Shown here: one piece after another, positions 1 through 8,621 of the stretch
How the letters are laid out: every line of letters begins with the position of its first letter
How positions within the stretch are numbered: the first letter of the stretch is position 1
From: JBBPYR01 sp038199755
GTDB lineage: Bacteria > Chloroflexota > Ktedonobacteria > Ktedonobacterales > Ktedonobacteraceae
Length of the DNA: 40,511 nt
Assembly: GCA_038199755.1 (NCBI GenBank)
Contig: JBBPYR010000207.1
Location: forward strand, 1-40,511
Reading direction: 5' to 3'
Translations under genes and position numbers: made by a program
The notes under the pieces: model-generated
What the model was told of the DNA's origin: nothing
Databases searched by the model: none
The model's input: the letters and a program-made list of their open reading frames with translations, nothing else

Positions 1-4
1 CTAG

Positions 5-38
5 GTGCGGTGCGCGGGCGCCCGCCCTCTCACCGCAC
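5..38. terminator. GC-rich hairpin downstream of the first gene
   Basis: An 8-bp perfect stem (GTGCGGTG at 5-12 pairing with CACCGCAC at 31-38) encloses a 12-bp perfect palindrome at 14-25. It lies just past the stop codon of the leftward gene at 43, so it may end that transcript. No T-run follows within the window, so intrinsic termination is not proven. Confidence 0.4.
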
Positions 39-42
39 ATAG

Positions 43-1104
43 TTACAGCGCAATCGTATTATCCTGCTCCCCATTGCCGTTTTGCGACAGAAAGCCAATC
101 GTCAGCTGTTTCAAGTGGGCAGGAGCCGCGAAAACCACATGACCACCGATGCTGTGCGCATTCGCCTTGAAGGTATAGGGCAGGCTATTATCGATAGGAG
201 CACGGTCCACCCCATTCAACACCAAGCGGATATAATCAAAGCCAAAGCCGGGAGAGATATCGCCACCCTCTGGATTATCCACCAGAAAGTTGAGCATATA
301 AAGCTGCTGACCAGCTTTGCACTGTGTGCCTTGATAGGCCAACAGCGTGTTCACGCTGGTAAGATGATAATTCAAGCTATGCCCCGAAAAATTATAATTA
401 ATGAGCAGCGTCTGCCCAAAAGTATGATCGGCATAGCTACTAGCATCAAAGTGGCCACTAAAAGGTATCTTGACCATCGACTCCCCCAGGCTGATGGAGC
501 CGAGTTGGAGCGTCAATGTATCCAACGAGAGCTTGCCAGGTACAGAGAAATCGAGCCAGCCATCCTCGCTGTGCCCAGCAGCCGGACCAACCGAGAGGTG
601 GACATTGCTTGGCGCAACTGGCTGCATATGCGCAATAAGTAAACGCGCATCCTCATAATACACAATATTTATTTGTGTTTTCGTATGATTGGCCACATGC
701 AGAGACAGGCGCACCACAGCGGGACCCGCATGAATAGTATCATCGGCAAACGACTCCGCGTACGCCGCTTTTACCACCGTGATATCCAAACCTGCATAGG
801 GAGCACTACGCCCGACCGTCAACGAGGTAATCGTTGGTGTTGGCAAGCTTTGCGTGGTGGAGGGTAGCTTTACAGTCTTCACCCACGCAGTAGCAAGCGA
901 GGTCATCACGCCTACCATAATGACCCCTACGACAAGCACAAGGGCCAGCCAGAACCACATGGTAGCAAATATGCTCAACTTTTGCGTTTTTCCTGCTGTC
1001 ACTCCAGCCGAGACGGATAGCAGCCTCATGCCGCCCTTGCCCATGACGCGCCCTTTTTCTTTCAAGCGCAATAGTATAGAAGGTATGAACGCTTTTATAT
1101 CCAC
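43..1104 (-). CDS. Membrane-anchored protein with extracytoplasmic beta-rich region, function unknown
   Basis: A protein of about 353 residues with a basic cytoplasmic N-terminus, one hydrophobic membrane segment around residues 47-70, a short Thr/Pro/Ser linker and a long extracytoplasmic part that alternates polar and hydrophobic residues like two immunoglobulin-like beta sandwiches (DUF4352-like in appearance, not confirmed). I chose a GTG start at 1104 because AAAGGGGA precedes it at good spacing; an ATG about 19 codons further in also has a plausible ribosome site. It diverges from sucC across about 170 bases. No catalytic motif is visible. Surface sensing or binding is only a guess. Confidence 0.6.
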   Translation of the reverse strand: MDIKAFIPSILLRLKEKGRVMGKGGMRLLSVSAGVTAGKTQKLSIFATMWFWLALVLVVGVIMVGVMTSLATAWVKTVKLPSTTQSLPTPTITSLTVGRSAPYAGLDITVVKAAYAESFADDTIHAGPAVVRLSLHVANHTKTQINIVYYEDARLLIAHMQPVAPSNVHLSVGPAAGHSEDGWLDFSVPGKLSLDTLTLQLGSISLGESMVKIPFSGHFDASSYADHTFGQTLLINYNFSGHSLNYHLTSVNTLLAYQGTQCKAGQQLYMLNFLVDNPEGGDISPGFGFDYIRLVLNGVDRAPIDNSLPYTFKANAHSIGGHVVFAAPAHLKQLTIGFLSQNGNGEQDNTIAL

Positions 1105-1165
1105 ATGCTTCCCCTTTAACAATCTTTATGTCGCTATCATTGTACCAAGTGAGCGCAATGGTTTC

Positions 1166-1194
1166 TTGACACCTCAACTAGGGCGTGCTAGCAT
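1166..1194 (+). promoter_or_regulatory. Candidate sigma-70-type promoter of sucCD
   Basis: A perfect TTGACA at 1166-1171, a 17-base spacer and TAGCAT at 1189-1194 lie about 80 bases before sucC. An 8-bp inverted repeat, GCTAGCAT at 1187-1194 and ATGCTAGC at 1234-1241, overlaps the -10 box and spans the start of the leader, so it could be an operator or a leader hairpin. Confidence 0.6.
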
Positions 1195-1276
1195 AACGAC
1201 AGCATAGGCACACACAACCTATTTCTATCAACGATGCTAGCTATGCCTCGACCTGAAATAAAGGAGCGTATTTCTT

Positions 1277-2416
1277 ATGAAAATTCACGAATATCAGGCT
1301 AAAGACATCCTGTCGCGCTATGGTATTCCGGTGCAGCCCGGACGTGTTGCGCACACGCCAGAGGAAGCTGAAGCGATTGCCCGTGAGTTGGGCGGTCCCG
1401 TTGTCATTAAAGCTCAAGTCTACGTGGGTGGGCGTGGAAAAGCTGGCGGTATTCAATTCGGCGACACACCTCAACAGGCACGTGAAGCCGCGGCTCGCGT
1501 ACTGGGTATGAATATCAAAGGACTCATCGTAGAAAAAGTGCTCGTCACCTCGAAAGTAGATATCAAAGAGGAATATTACCTCGGCATCACGCTTGATCGC
1601 AAGTCACAAGCCCCGGTGGTGATGGTCTCAAAGGAAGGCGGCATTGATATCGAGGAAGTTGCCGCCACGACGCCCGAAAAGATTATCAAGCAAGCCATTG
1701 ATATGCGTTGGGGTCTGCGTCCCTTTGAGGCACGCGACATCATCGCCCGTGCAGGCCTGCCCCATGCCACCATCGCCAAAGCAGGAGCCATCCTCAGCGC
1801 ATTAGCAAAGGCCTTCATCGAATGCGATGCTAACCTCGCGGAAATCAATCCCTTGGCCCTGACAAGCGATGGTAAAGTGCAGGCAGCCGACGCCAAAATC
1901 GTCATCGATGACAATGGTCTGTTCCGCCAAAAAGAATATGCGACCTGGGCCGAGACAGAGGAGTCGAATCCGCTGGAATACGAAGCCAAGCAAGCTGGTC
2001 TCACCTATGTGAAACTCGATGGTGATGTGGGTATCATCGGCAACGGCGCGGGCCTTGTCATGACCACGCTCGACATGGTGGCACGTGCTGGTGGCAAACC
2101 CGCGAACTTCCTCGATATCGGTGGTGGCGCAAAGGCCGAGGTGATGTATAAAGCCCTGAACTTCGTCGCACGCGATCCACAGGTCAAGGGTATTCTGGTC
2201 AACATCTTCGGTGGCATCACCCGTGGTGAAGAGGTGGCGAAGGGCGTCATTATGGCCCAAGCAGGGTTACCCAAAGGCATGCCCATCGTCGTTCGCCTCT
2301 CCGGTACCGGTGCTGAAGAAGGCAAAGCCTTGTTAAAGGATGCTGGCCTCGACTGGGGCAAAGATATGCGCGAGGCCGCTGAAAAGATTGTCGCCGCCAT
2401 CAACGCGAAGAAATAG
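1277..2416 (+). CDS. sucC: Succinyl-CoA synthetase (ADP/GDP-forming) beta subunit
   Basis: Beta subunit of succinyl-CoA synthetase of the TCA cycle, which converts succinyl-CoA to succinate while making ATP or GTP. The 379 residues match the usual length. The protein opens with MKIHEYQAKDIL, the classic start of the family, followed by an ATP-grasp domain over about residues 1-240 (VVIKAQVYVGGRGKAGG for nucleotide binding, and the acidic ECDANLAEINPL metal region). The C-terminal CoA-ligase domain holds the GNGAGLVM and NIFGGITR signatures near residues 255-310. AAAGGAG sits upstream of the ATG. sucD follows after 11 bases, so the subunits are co-transcribed and probably translationally coupled. 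Confidence 0.97.
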   Translation: MKIHEYQAKDILSRYGIPVQPGRVAHTPEEAEAIARELGGPVVIKAQVYVGGRGKAGGIQFGDTPQQAREAAARVLGMNIKGLIVEKVLVTSKVDIKEEYYLGITLDRKSQAPVVMVSKEGGIDIEEVAATTPEKIIKQAIDMRWGLRPFEARDIIARAGLPHATIAKAGAILSALAKAFIECDANLAEINPLALTSDGKVQAADAKIVIDDNGLFRQKEYATWAETEESNPLEYEAKQAGLTYVKLDGDVGIIGNGAGLVMTTLDMVARAGGKPANFLDIGGGAKAEVMYKALNFVARDPQVKGILVNIFGGITRGEEVAKGVIMAQAGLPKGMPIVVRLSGTGAEEGKALLKDAGLDWGKDMREAAEKIVAAINAKK

Positions 2417-2427
2417 AGGGTTATAGC

Positions 2428-3291
2428 ATGAGTATTTTGTTAGACAACACAACCCGCGTTCTCGTGCAAGGCATCACCGGACGCGAAGGGCAGTACCACA
2501 CACGCAACATGAAAGCCGCTGGTACCAATATCGTCGCGGGCGTCACCCCCGGCAAGGGCGGCGAAAGCATCGACGGCGTTCCCGTCTTTGATACCGTCGC
2601 CTCGGCAAAAGCCGCCACCGACGCCAATGCGAGTTGCATCTTTGTTCCACCCTCCGGCGCGGCTGACGCCATCATGGAGGCCGCCACCGCAGGCATCGAG
2701 TTGATCGTCTGCATCACCGAGGGCATTCCCGTCATTGATATGACCCGCGCCATGCTGGTTGTACGAGAACATGGCGCACGCCTGATCGGGCCAAACTGCC
2801 CAGGCATGTGTACCCCTGGCTCCGGCAAGATCGGCATCATTCCCTATCAAATCTTTACGCCCGGACCCGTCGGCTTTATCTCTCGCTCCGGCACGCTGAC
2901 CTATGAAGTGGTCTCGCTGCTCACAGAGGCAGGCCTCGGACAATCGACCTGCATCGGCATCGGTGGCGACCCCATCATCGGCTCAACCTTCAGTGACTAC
3001 TTGAAGCTCTTTGAGTCCGACCCACAGACCAAAGCGGTTGTGATGTGTGGCGAGATCGGCGGCAGCGACGAAGAGGATGCGGCAGAGTACATCAAATCGA
3101 TGACCAAGCCTGTCATCGCCTTCGTCTCCGGTCGTACCGCCCCTGCGGGCAAACGCATGGGCCATGCGGGTGCCATCATCTCCGGTAACACAGGCACAGC
3201 CCAGGGCAAGGTTGCAGCCCTCGAAGCCGCAAACGTACCCGTTGCCGAAACCATTTTCGATATTCCCGAACTAGTAAAGAAAGTTCTTTAG
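2428..3291 (+). CDS. sucD: Succinyl-CoA synthetase alpha subunit
   Basis: Alpha subunit of succinyl-CoA synthetase; it binds CoA through its N-terminal Rossmann domain and carries the phosphohistidine. The 287 residues show the CoA-binding segment (GITGREGQYHT, residues 15-25), the GPNCPGMCTPG stretch (residues 121-131) and the active-site GHAGAI motif, with the phosphorylated histidine at residue 246 as in the E. coli enzyme. It forms an operon with sucC. Its TAG stop is the first edge of a palindromic element (3291-3384) that separates it from the deacylase gene. Confidence 0.97.
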   Translation: MSILLDNTTRVLVQGITGREGQYHTRNMKAAGTNIVAGVTPGKGGESIDGVPVFDTVASAKAATDANASCIFVPPSGAADAIMEAATAGIELIVCITEGIPVIDMTRAMLVVREHGARLIGPNCPGMCTPGSGKIGIIPYQIFTPGPVGFISRSGTLTYEVVSLLTEAGLGQSTCIGIGGDPIIGSTFSDYLKLFESDPQTKAVVMCGEIGGSDEEDAAEYIKSMTKPVIAFVSGRTAPAGKRMGHAGAIISGNTGTAQGKVAALEAANVPVAETIFDIPELVKKVL

Positions 3292-3384
3292 AATGGGGTA
3301 GAGCGCGGTAGAGACCACCGTCTATCTCATTGTAGGGGCATTCCCCTTGCGGGTGCCTTGTCCCTACCGCGCTCTACGCCATTC
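3291..3384. repeat. Palindromic intergenic element between sucD and the deacylase
   Basis: Arms at 3291-3311 and 3364-3384 are inverted repeats matching at 20 of 21 positions. Nested inside (3332-3367) is a smaller palindrome with GTAGGGGCA and TGTCCCTAC ends, related to other elements in the window. The hairpin could attenuate transcription after sucCD. No T-run follows. Confidence 0.8.
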
Positions 3385-3406
3385 TTTACCATAGTAAGGT
3401 AGAGAC

Positions 3407-4582
3407 ATGACCACTGCTCTTCTTTATGACCCAATATTTCTAGAGCATTTGACACCACATAGCCACCCGGAAAGGCCGCTACGGGTAGAGATGGCCAGTG
3501 AGGTACTCAGAGCCCTCAATTGGCTAGAACGAGATGGGCTGGTCCAGCTGGCACCACGAGCCGCCTCGGTTGACGAATTGGCGGCGGTGCATGATCGCAC
3601 GTATATCGCAGAGGTGGAAAAAGCATGTCAACAGGTCGCAGCAGAAGAGGCGACGACAGGCCGCAAAACACGCTTCTTCGCCACCGATACCTACGTCTCC
3701 GCAAAATCCTATCAAGCGGCCATAACAGCCGCTGGAGCACCCCTCACAGCGATTGACGCCATCATGAAGGGTGAGGTCGATAATGCCTATTGCTTGGTCC
3801 GTCCCCCCGGACATCACGCCCTACCCGACGAGGCGATGGGCTTCTGCCTGTTCAACAACGTCGCGGTCGCGGCACGCTATGCCATCGACCACTACGGACT
3901 TGAACGCGTCATGATTATTGATTACGATGTCCATCATGGCAACGGCATTCAAGATATCTTCTACTCAGACCCGCGTGTGCTCTATTTCTCAACCCATCAA
4001 GCACCCTTCTACCCCGGCACAGGTGCGTCCAATGAGACAGGTGAGGGGGCAGGAGCAGGAACAACCATCAACGTACCGTTACCAGCAGGAACTGGCTTCG
4101 AGACGTTTGAACCCGTATTTCGCCAGGTGCTTTTGCCCGCGGCAGACCGCTTCAACCCACAATTGATTCTCGTTTCGGCAGGCTTTGATGCCCATTGGAA
4201 AGACCCACTGGGGAGTATGCGCCTGTCCACCGCTGGCTTTGCGCGGCTCACAGAAATTATTATCAATATGGCAAAGGTGTTGTGTAATGGGCGCGTGGTG
4301 ATGGTGCAGGAGGGTGGCTATAGCCTGGACGCGATGGCAGGCTGTGTGGCGAGTTGCATCAACTTCCTACTCGGCGATGACACGGCTGTCGACAGTCTCG
4401 GGCCTGCTCCCGACATCTCATTTCGGCTCAATACCGATGTATTGATCGCAGAGCTGCGCCGTATTCACCACCTCACGGGCTATCGTATGCGGAACGGACC
4501 AAAACCAGATATCGAGCGTTTACGGAGAGAAATTAAAGGCCCTGGAGATGAACACGACCACGAATATGAACACAACAGCTGA
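3407..4582 (+). CDS. Class I histone-deacetylase-family (AcuC-like) deacylase
   Basis: A zinc-dependent arginase-fold deacetylase of 391 residues, typical of bacterial AcuC/HDAC-like proteins that remove acyl groups from lysine side chains or polyamines. The key residues are present: RPPGHH with the tandem histidines at 136-137, DYDVHHGNG with zinc ligands Asp174 and His176, Asp261 in SAGFDAH as the third ligand, and EGGY with the catalytic tyrosine at 305. AAGGTAG precedes the ATG. It lies 115 bases after sucD and 16 bases before a GNAT gene, so deacylase and acyltransferase are probably one unit. The C-terminal tail is rich in His, Asp and Glu, which may bind metal. The substrate is not known. 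Confidence 0.9.
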   Translation: MTTALLYDPIFLEHLTPHSHPERPLRVEMASEVLRALNWLERDGLVQLAPRAASVDELAAVHDRTYIAEVEKACQQVAAEEATTGRKTRFFATDTYVSAKSYQAAITAAGAPLTAIDAIMKGEVDNAYCLVRPPGHHALPDEAMGFCLFNNVAVAARYAIDHYGLERVMIIDYDVHHGNGIQDIFYSDPRVLYFSTHQAPFYPGTGASNETGEGAGAGTTINVPLPAGTGFETFEPVFRQVLLPAADRFNPQLILVSAGFDAHWKDPLGSMRLSTAGFARLTEIIINMAKVLCNGRVVMVQEGGYSLDAMAGCVASCINFLLGDDTAVDSLGPAPDISFRLNTDVLIAELRRIHHLTGYRMRNGPKPDIERLRREIKGPGDEHDHEYEHNS

Positions 4583-4598
4583 GAGGTAGAGAGGATGT

Positions 4599-5492
4599 AT
4601 GGCAAACAGTTCTGAGCAGACGCGCTTACTGACTACAAAAGATATCGTGGCTATTGAACGCTTATTACGTACCTCTGAATATATCTACCAACGCTTCACC
4701 GTGGAAGAACTCCCACTGTTGCTGCAACATTATCCAGCAGTGGGACTCTTTAGCGGGAGTTCGCTCCAGGGCTTTCTGCTCTCACAAAGCGTGAACCCTC
4801 CCACAGGCTGGATTGGCGGCTTTGGTGTGAGCTGGACAGAGAGTCGCGACTATCAACGCATCCTCTTCCTGTTACTTGAGCACCTTTCCGCAGCCTTAAT
4901 CAGACGCAATGTTCACTATCTCCACTACTCAGGCAACGATGAAGAGCGTGACTGGCTGCGTACCCTACTCCTCACAAAAGGCTTCGTGCCACATCGTCAA
5001 CTCTACGCCTACGATAAGTTCGATTACAGCATTCCCACCATAGGCAACAAGCTCGTGAGAGTGCGACCCGTCAGGCTCTCTTCTCAGCCAGATCAAAGGG
5101 AAGCGATCTACGACATGGAGGCATTGCTCGCCATCGAACAGGTCTGCTTCGAAGACCTCTGGCGCTATGACGCCACTGGCTTCACGGATATCGCGACCAC
5201 CCATCCTTACTTTGTCGTGGCCGAATTAAACGGATGCGTTGTTGGCTATCAGTTCAATGCCATAGACAGCAATTTTGGCTATCTGGTCCGTATCGCAGTC
5301 CATCCCTCCGTCAATGGGCAAGGCATCGGGGCGCGGCTGATGGCCGAAGCGGTACGCTTTTTCCAGCAAGAGAAGGTTACGCGCATTATGCTCAATACGC
5401 AAGACAACAATCTGCATGCCCACCGTCTCTACGAATGGTTTGGCTTCATCCGCATCCATCAACAGGGTTTTGTCTTGCGCAAACATCTTTAG
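4599..5492 (+). CDS. GNAT-family N-acyltransferase
   Basis: An acyl-CoA-dependent N-acyltransferase of 297 residues. The C-terminal half (about 155-295) is a complete GNAT fold: a beta strand ending at VHP, the acyl-CoA pyrophosphate loop NGQGIGARL at 239-247, then NTQDNNLHAHRLYEWFGF, which ends the fold. The N-terminal half (about 1-140) looks like a second, degenerate GNAT-like domain without the loop. The gene starts 16 bases after the deacylase gene. With sucCD upstream, the pair may set and remove acyl marks on a metabolic enzyme, but that is inference. It ends 34 bases from the convergent cyclase gene. Confidence 0.85.
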   Translation: MANSSEQTRLLTTKDIVAIERLLRTSEYIYQRFTVEELPLLLQHYPAVGLFSGSSLQGFLLSQSVNPPTGWIGGFGVSWTESRDYQRILFLLLEHLSAALIRRNVHYLHYSGNDEERDWLRTLLLTKGFVPHRQLYAYDKFDYSIPTIGNKLVRVRPVRLSSQPDQREAIYDMEALLAIEQVCFEDLWRYDATGFTDIATTHPYFVVAELNGCVVGYQFNAIDSNFGYLVRIAVHPSVNGQGIGARLMAEAVRFFQQEKVTRIMLNTQDNNLHAHRLYEWFGFIRIHQQGFVLRKHL

Positions 5493-5526
5493 AACGGAAT
5501 GCCCGCCAAGGCGACATGGCCTATGC

Positions 5527-7449
5527 TTATTTCATGCCAGTCAGATAGCGTACATTCAGTGGCGCAGACTTGTTCTTTACCGACATCGGAAACGACTGCC
5601 CCGTTTCAATAAAGCGGTACGCCTGAATATAGGTTGACTCGTTAATCAGCACCATGTTATCAGAAACGCCATTCTGCATGCGTGACGCCACATTGACCAC
5701 ATCCCCTATCGCGGTATAGTTCTGCATGCGACCCTGTGAGCCAAGGTTGCCCACCGTTGCCAGTCCGGTGTTGACACCGATGCCAAACGAGACCGGTGTC
5801 TCTTGTGGCTGCGTGCGTTGATACTCCATAATCGCCAAGCGCATCTTCCAGGCAGCTCGCACTGCACGCATGGCATGATTCTTTTGTTCGAGAGGCGCAT
5901 TAAAGATCGCCATCAGCGCATCGCCCAGGAAAGCCGTGAGCGTCCCTTCCTCTTCCCACACGGCCTCACACATGATCTTGAGGTAACGATTCAGCAGGTT
6001 CATCACATCTTCAGGTGCAGAATTTTCGCTCAAGCGTGTAAAGCCGCGAATATCGGCGAAGATCACAGAAATCTCTTTTGTCTCGCCACCCAGATTGATG
6101 GCCATTGGATTTTGCATCAACTGCTGCACCACATTCGGGTGAACATAACGCTCGAATATACGCCGTACCGTCTTTGCCTGTGCCTCGGCCTGTTTCAGCG
6201 CGGTGCGATCATCAATTACCAGAGCCATCCCGATATACGCTTCCTGGTCGCGCAATGGCGTCACATAGAAATTGAGGTTCACAGGACCACGGCCCGCAAT
6301 CTCGCTATCGACCGGAACTGGTGGCACGATCTTCCCCGGATCATACTGTGTAAACGAGCGTTGCAGCAGTTCTACCAAGCCGAGTTGCGGTAACACGCTG
6401 AACGCTTCCTGATAGGGTTTTCCTACCACCTGCTCGCTTCTCAGCTTCAATATCTCGCTAGCGGCAGCATTAAACGTCTTGATATACCCATTCGCATCGG
6501 TCGTCACCACGCCATTGGCGATAGAGGCAAAGATGTTATCCATATATTGCTTATCTTCGTTCACCCGTGTAAACAGGCGGGCGTTATCAATAGCAATAGC
6601 GGCTTGATTGCAAAAGGCCTGCAACAGTTCGAGGTACTTCGGGCTAAAGAGATTCGCGTTGATGCGACTATCTACATAGACAGCTCCAATACAAACACCG
6701 CGCACAATCAGCGGAGCACACAAAATTGAGCGAATTTTATTTGCCAGAATGCTGGCCTGCGCTTGTAATGCAACATCAGACATAGCATCATCGGCAAGCA
6801 CGGCTTGTCGTGTTTGTATGACTCGCGATACCGTGCTACGGCTAATCTTGTTGAAAGCCGCTTCGGAAATGGGTTGCGCAGTCTTGTCACGCGCAATGGT
6901 AAACTCTAGCTCATCCGACGCGGGGTTCACCAGCATCAAGAAACCGCGCTCGGCATTCACAACCGCAATCACCTGATCCATCACGCGCCGCAATACCTCA
7001 TCAAATTTGAGCGTGGAGTTGAGCACCTGCGCGATACCATACAGGGTTTCTATCTCGTTACGCTCTTTTGTGAGATTAGAAATGCTCATGGTCAACTCAA
7101 GCTCACGATGCGAGGCATCAGTTGATGATGCGTTCGTAATAGCTTTGCCGTTCGTAGCAGCCAAACCACCTTGCCCCCCCTGACCACCCATGCCTTGCGT
7201 CTGAGTTACCATACGCTGCATTTTTTGGCTCACGTTCGACAGTTCCTGATCTGCGATACTGCTAACACGTAAAGAATCGCTCAGCAAGCGAATGCGCGGG
7301 TCGGCACCGTCATTGCCATATTTGCCCTCCAGCGCGAGTTCCAATTTACTCGTATGCTCATGCATCAAGCGTGCCACACGTACTAACGAGTCACCAATAG
7401 AGAGCATATCATTGACATTGTTAGAAGACCAATTAGGTGATGCCGTCAC
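5527..7449 (-). CDS. GAF-PAS class III nucleotide cyclase
   Basis: A soluble signalling protein of 640 residues that should make a cyclic nucleotide. Order: a helical N-terminus with a Gly/Gln-rich linker (about 85-100), a GAF domain (about 140-295), a PAS domain (about 300-420), a helical linker ending in RRIFERYVHP, then a class III catalytic domain (about 455-630). Metal-binding Asp466 (IFADIRGF) and Asp510 (FLGD) are present, as is the IGDVVNVASRM segment at 581-591. The position normally held by the adenine-selecting lysine (KFxGD) is Ala506, so the substrate is uncertain. GTG start, preceded by AAGGGGGAG. No membrane segment. Confidence 0.9.
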   Translation of the reverse strand: MTASPNWSSNNVNDMLSIGDSLVRVARLMHEHTSKLELALEGKYGNDGADPRIRLLSDSLRVSSIADQELSNVSQKMQRMVTQTQGMGGQGGQGGLAATNGKAITNASSTDASHRELELTMSISNLTKERNEIETLYGIAQVLNSTLKFDEVLRRVMDQVIAVVNAERGFLMLVNPASDELEFTIARDKTAQPISEAAFNKISRSTVSRVIQTRQAVLADDAMSDVALQAQASILANKIRSILCAPLIVRGVCIGAVYVDSRINANLFSPKYLELLQAFCNQAAIAIDNARLFTRVNEDKQYMDNIFASIANGVVTTDANGYIKTFNAAASEILKLRSEQVVGKPYQEAFSVLPQLGLVELLQRSFTQYDPGKIVPPVPVDSEIAGRGPVNLNFYVTPLRDQEAYIGMALVIDDRTALKQAEAQAKTVRRIFERYVHPNVVQQLMQNPMAINLGGETKEISVIFADIRGFTRLSENSAPEDVMNLLNRYLKIMCEAVWEEEGTLTAFLGDALMAIFNAPLEQKNHAMRAVRAAWKMRLAIMEYQRTQPQETPVSFGIGVNTGLATVGNLGSQGRMQNYTAIGDVVNVASRMQNGVSDNMVLINESTYIQAYRFIETGQSFPMSVKNKSAPLNVRYLTGMK

Positions 7450-7597
7450 TCGTTTTCTCCCCCTTACTAGAATCTATAATTGTTATAAAAAACTGTACTG
7501 CAATATATTACAACGCTACAGCATAATCTCCACAGAAGCAACAGCACACAACAAAACGCGCATGTTGCCTACTACATAGACGTTCACATGCGCAATT

Positions 7598-7606
7598 ATT
7601 ATAGCA
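7598..7606 (-). promoter_or_regulatory. Extended -10 element upstream of the cyclase gene
   Basis: On the minus strand this reads TGCTATAAT, a perfect extended -10. No good -35 box lies upstream. It would give a leader of nearly 150 bases before the GTG start of the cyclase. Confidence 0.4.
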
Positions 7607-7650
7607 CAACCACTTTATAGGTGACGACTGGGGTAATTTCGATTCACTGC

Positions 7651-8550
7651 TTACACACCGTGGGCCAGCGTGTACTGTTCAAACGAGGTCGGAGTGAAAC
7701 CAAAGTCACGCTCAACACTGTTCAAATCAGTCGTATTATCAAAGGAGAACAGGGCCATCGCCGCCTTCGTGAGCGGTGGCTTGGGCAATATCGCCTCCAT
7801 CACAGCGGCTCCTATTCCAACTAGGGGCGTTGGGGCATACACTTTAAGCCGATGCTTGTGCATACTCTGCAACAGCACATCAAAGACCTGACTAAATGAA
7901 TAATAAGCCGGACCACCAATTGTGTAAATGTGCTTGTTCGTGCGTTCCGGCTCCTCCACGATCTTCATCGTGACCGTGACCACATCATCCACCAGAATTG
8001 GTTGGAACAGCGTTTTGCCGCCACCAATCAACGGCACCACGGGAGCGGTCCGAATCAGGCTGGACAGGCCCGTGATAAAGGGAGCATCTTTACCGAACAG
8101 GACCGAAGGGCGAATGATGGTCCAGTCAAGGCCACTATCAACTAGCATCTTTTCAGAGAGGTAACGGCCTTGCATGTATGTTCCCGGCTTGTCAGGCTTG
8201 GTTCCCAGCCCGCTCATCTCGATGACACGCTTCACACCAGCCGCCTGCGCTGTCTTGATAAGATTCGCGGTCCCTTTTACATTCGCCTCTTCATAAGCCT
8301 GCGGATTGGATACTTTGTGGTCCGCCGTGATAAACGCACAATGAATGATGGTATCGATACCCTGTACAGCAGCGGCAAGCGTGGCAGCCTGTGTGGTATC
8401 TCCCTGCACCATTTCAATCTTGTCCGCCGCTAACAGGGTAGCAGCACGTCTGGTATCACGCACCAGACAACGGGGACGCTCCCCTTTTTCTACCAGCCGA
8501 GCGACAATGTGCCGCCCTATATAGCCAGTCGCACCTGTGACAAGTATCAT
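7651..8550 (-). CDS. NAD(P)-binding atypical SDR (NmrA/complex I 39-kDa-like)
   Basis: A Rossmann-fold protein of 299 residues starting MILVTGATGYIGRHI, whose TGATGYIG loop near residue 5 binds NAD(P). The rest follows the atypical SDR5 pattern: CLVRD after beta 2, VQGD after beta 3, an HCAFI segment, and a substrate half with WTIIRPSVLFG. It lacks the classical YxxxK catalytic pair, so it may be a sugar epimerase-like reductase, a ubiquinone-linked accessory protein or a redox sensor. A strong GAGGAGG ribosome site precedes the ATG. It reads in the same direction as the cyclase, but a 200-base gap with its own promoter-like element separates them. Confidence 0.85.
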   Translation of the reverse strand: MILVTGATGYIGRHIVARLVEKGERPRCLVRDTRRAATLLAADKIEMVQGDTTQAATLAAAVQGIDTIIHCAFITADHKVSNPQAYEEANVKGTANLIKTAQAAGVKRVIEMSGLGTKPDKPGTYMQGRYLSEKMLVDSGLDWTIIRPSVLFGKDAPFITGLSSLIRTAPVVPLIGGGKTLFQPILVDDVVTVTMKIVEEPERTNKHIYTIGGPAYYSFSQVFDVLLQSMHKHRLKVYAPTPLVGIGAAVMEAILPKPPLTKAAMALFSFDNTTDLNSVERDFGFTPTSFEQYTLAHGV

Positions 8551-8621
8551 GATTATTCCTCCTCAAATGTTATCTTCTATCACACAGACGCATGATACCA
8601 TGAAATCAAGTACCGTGATTT

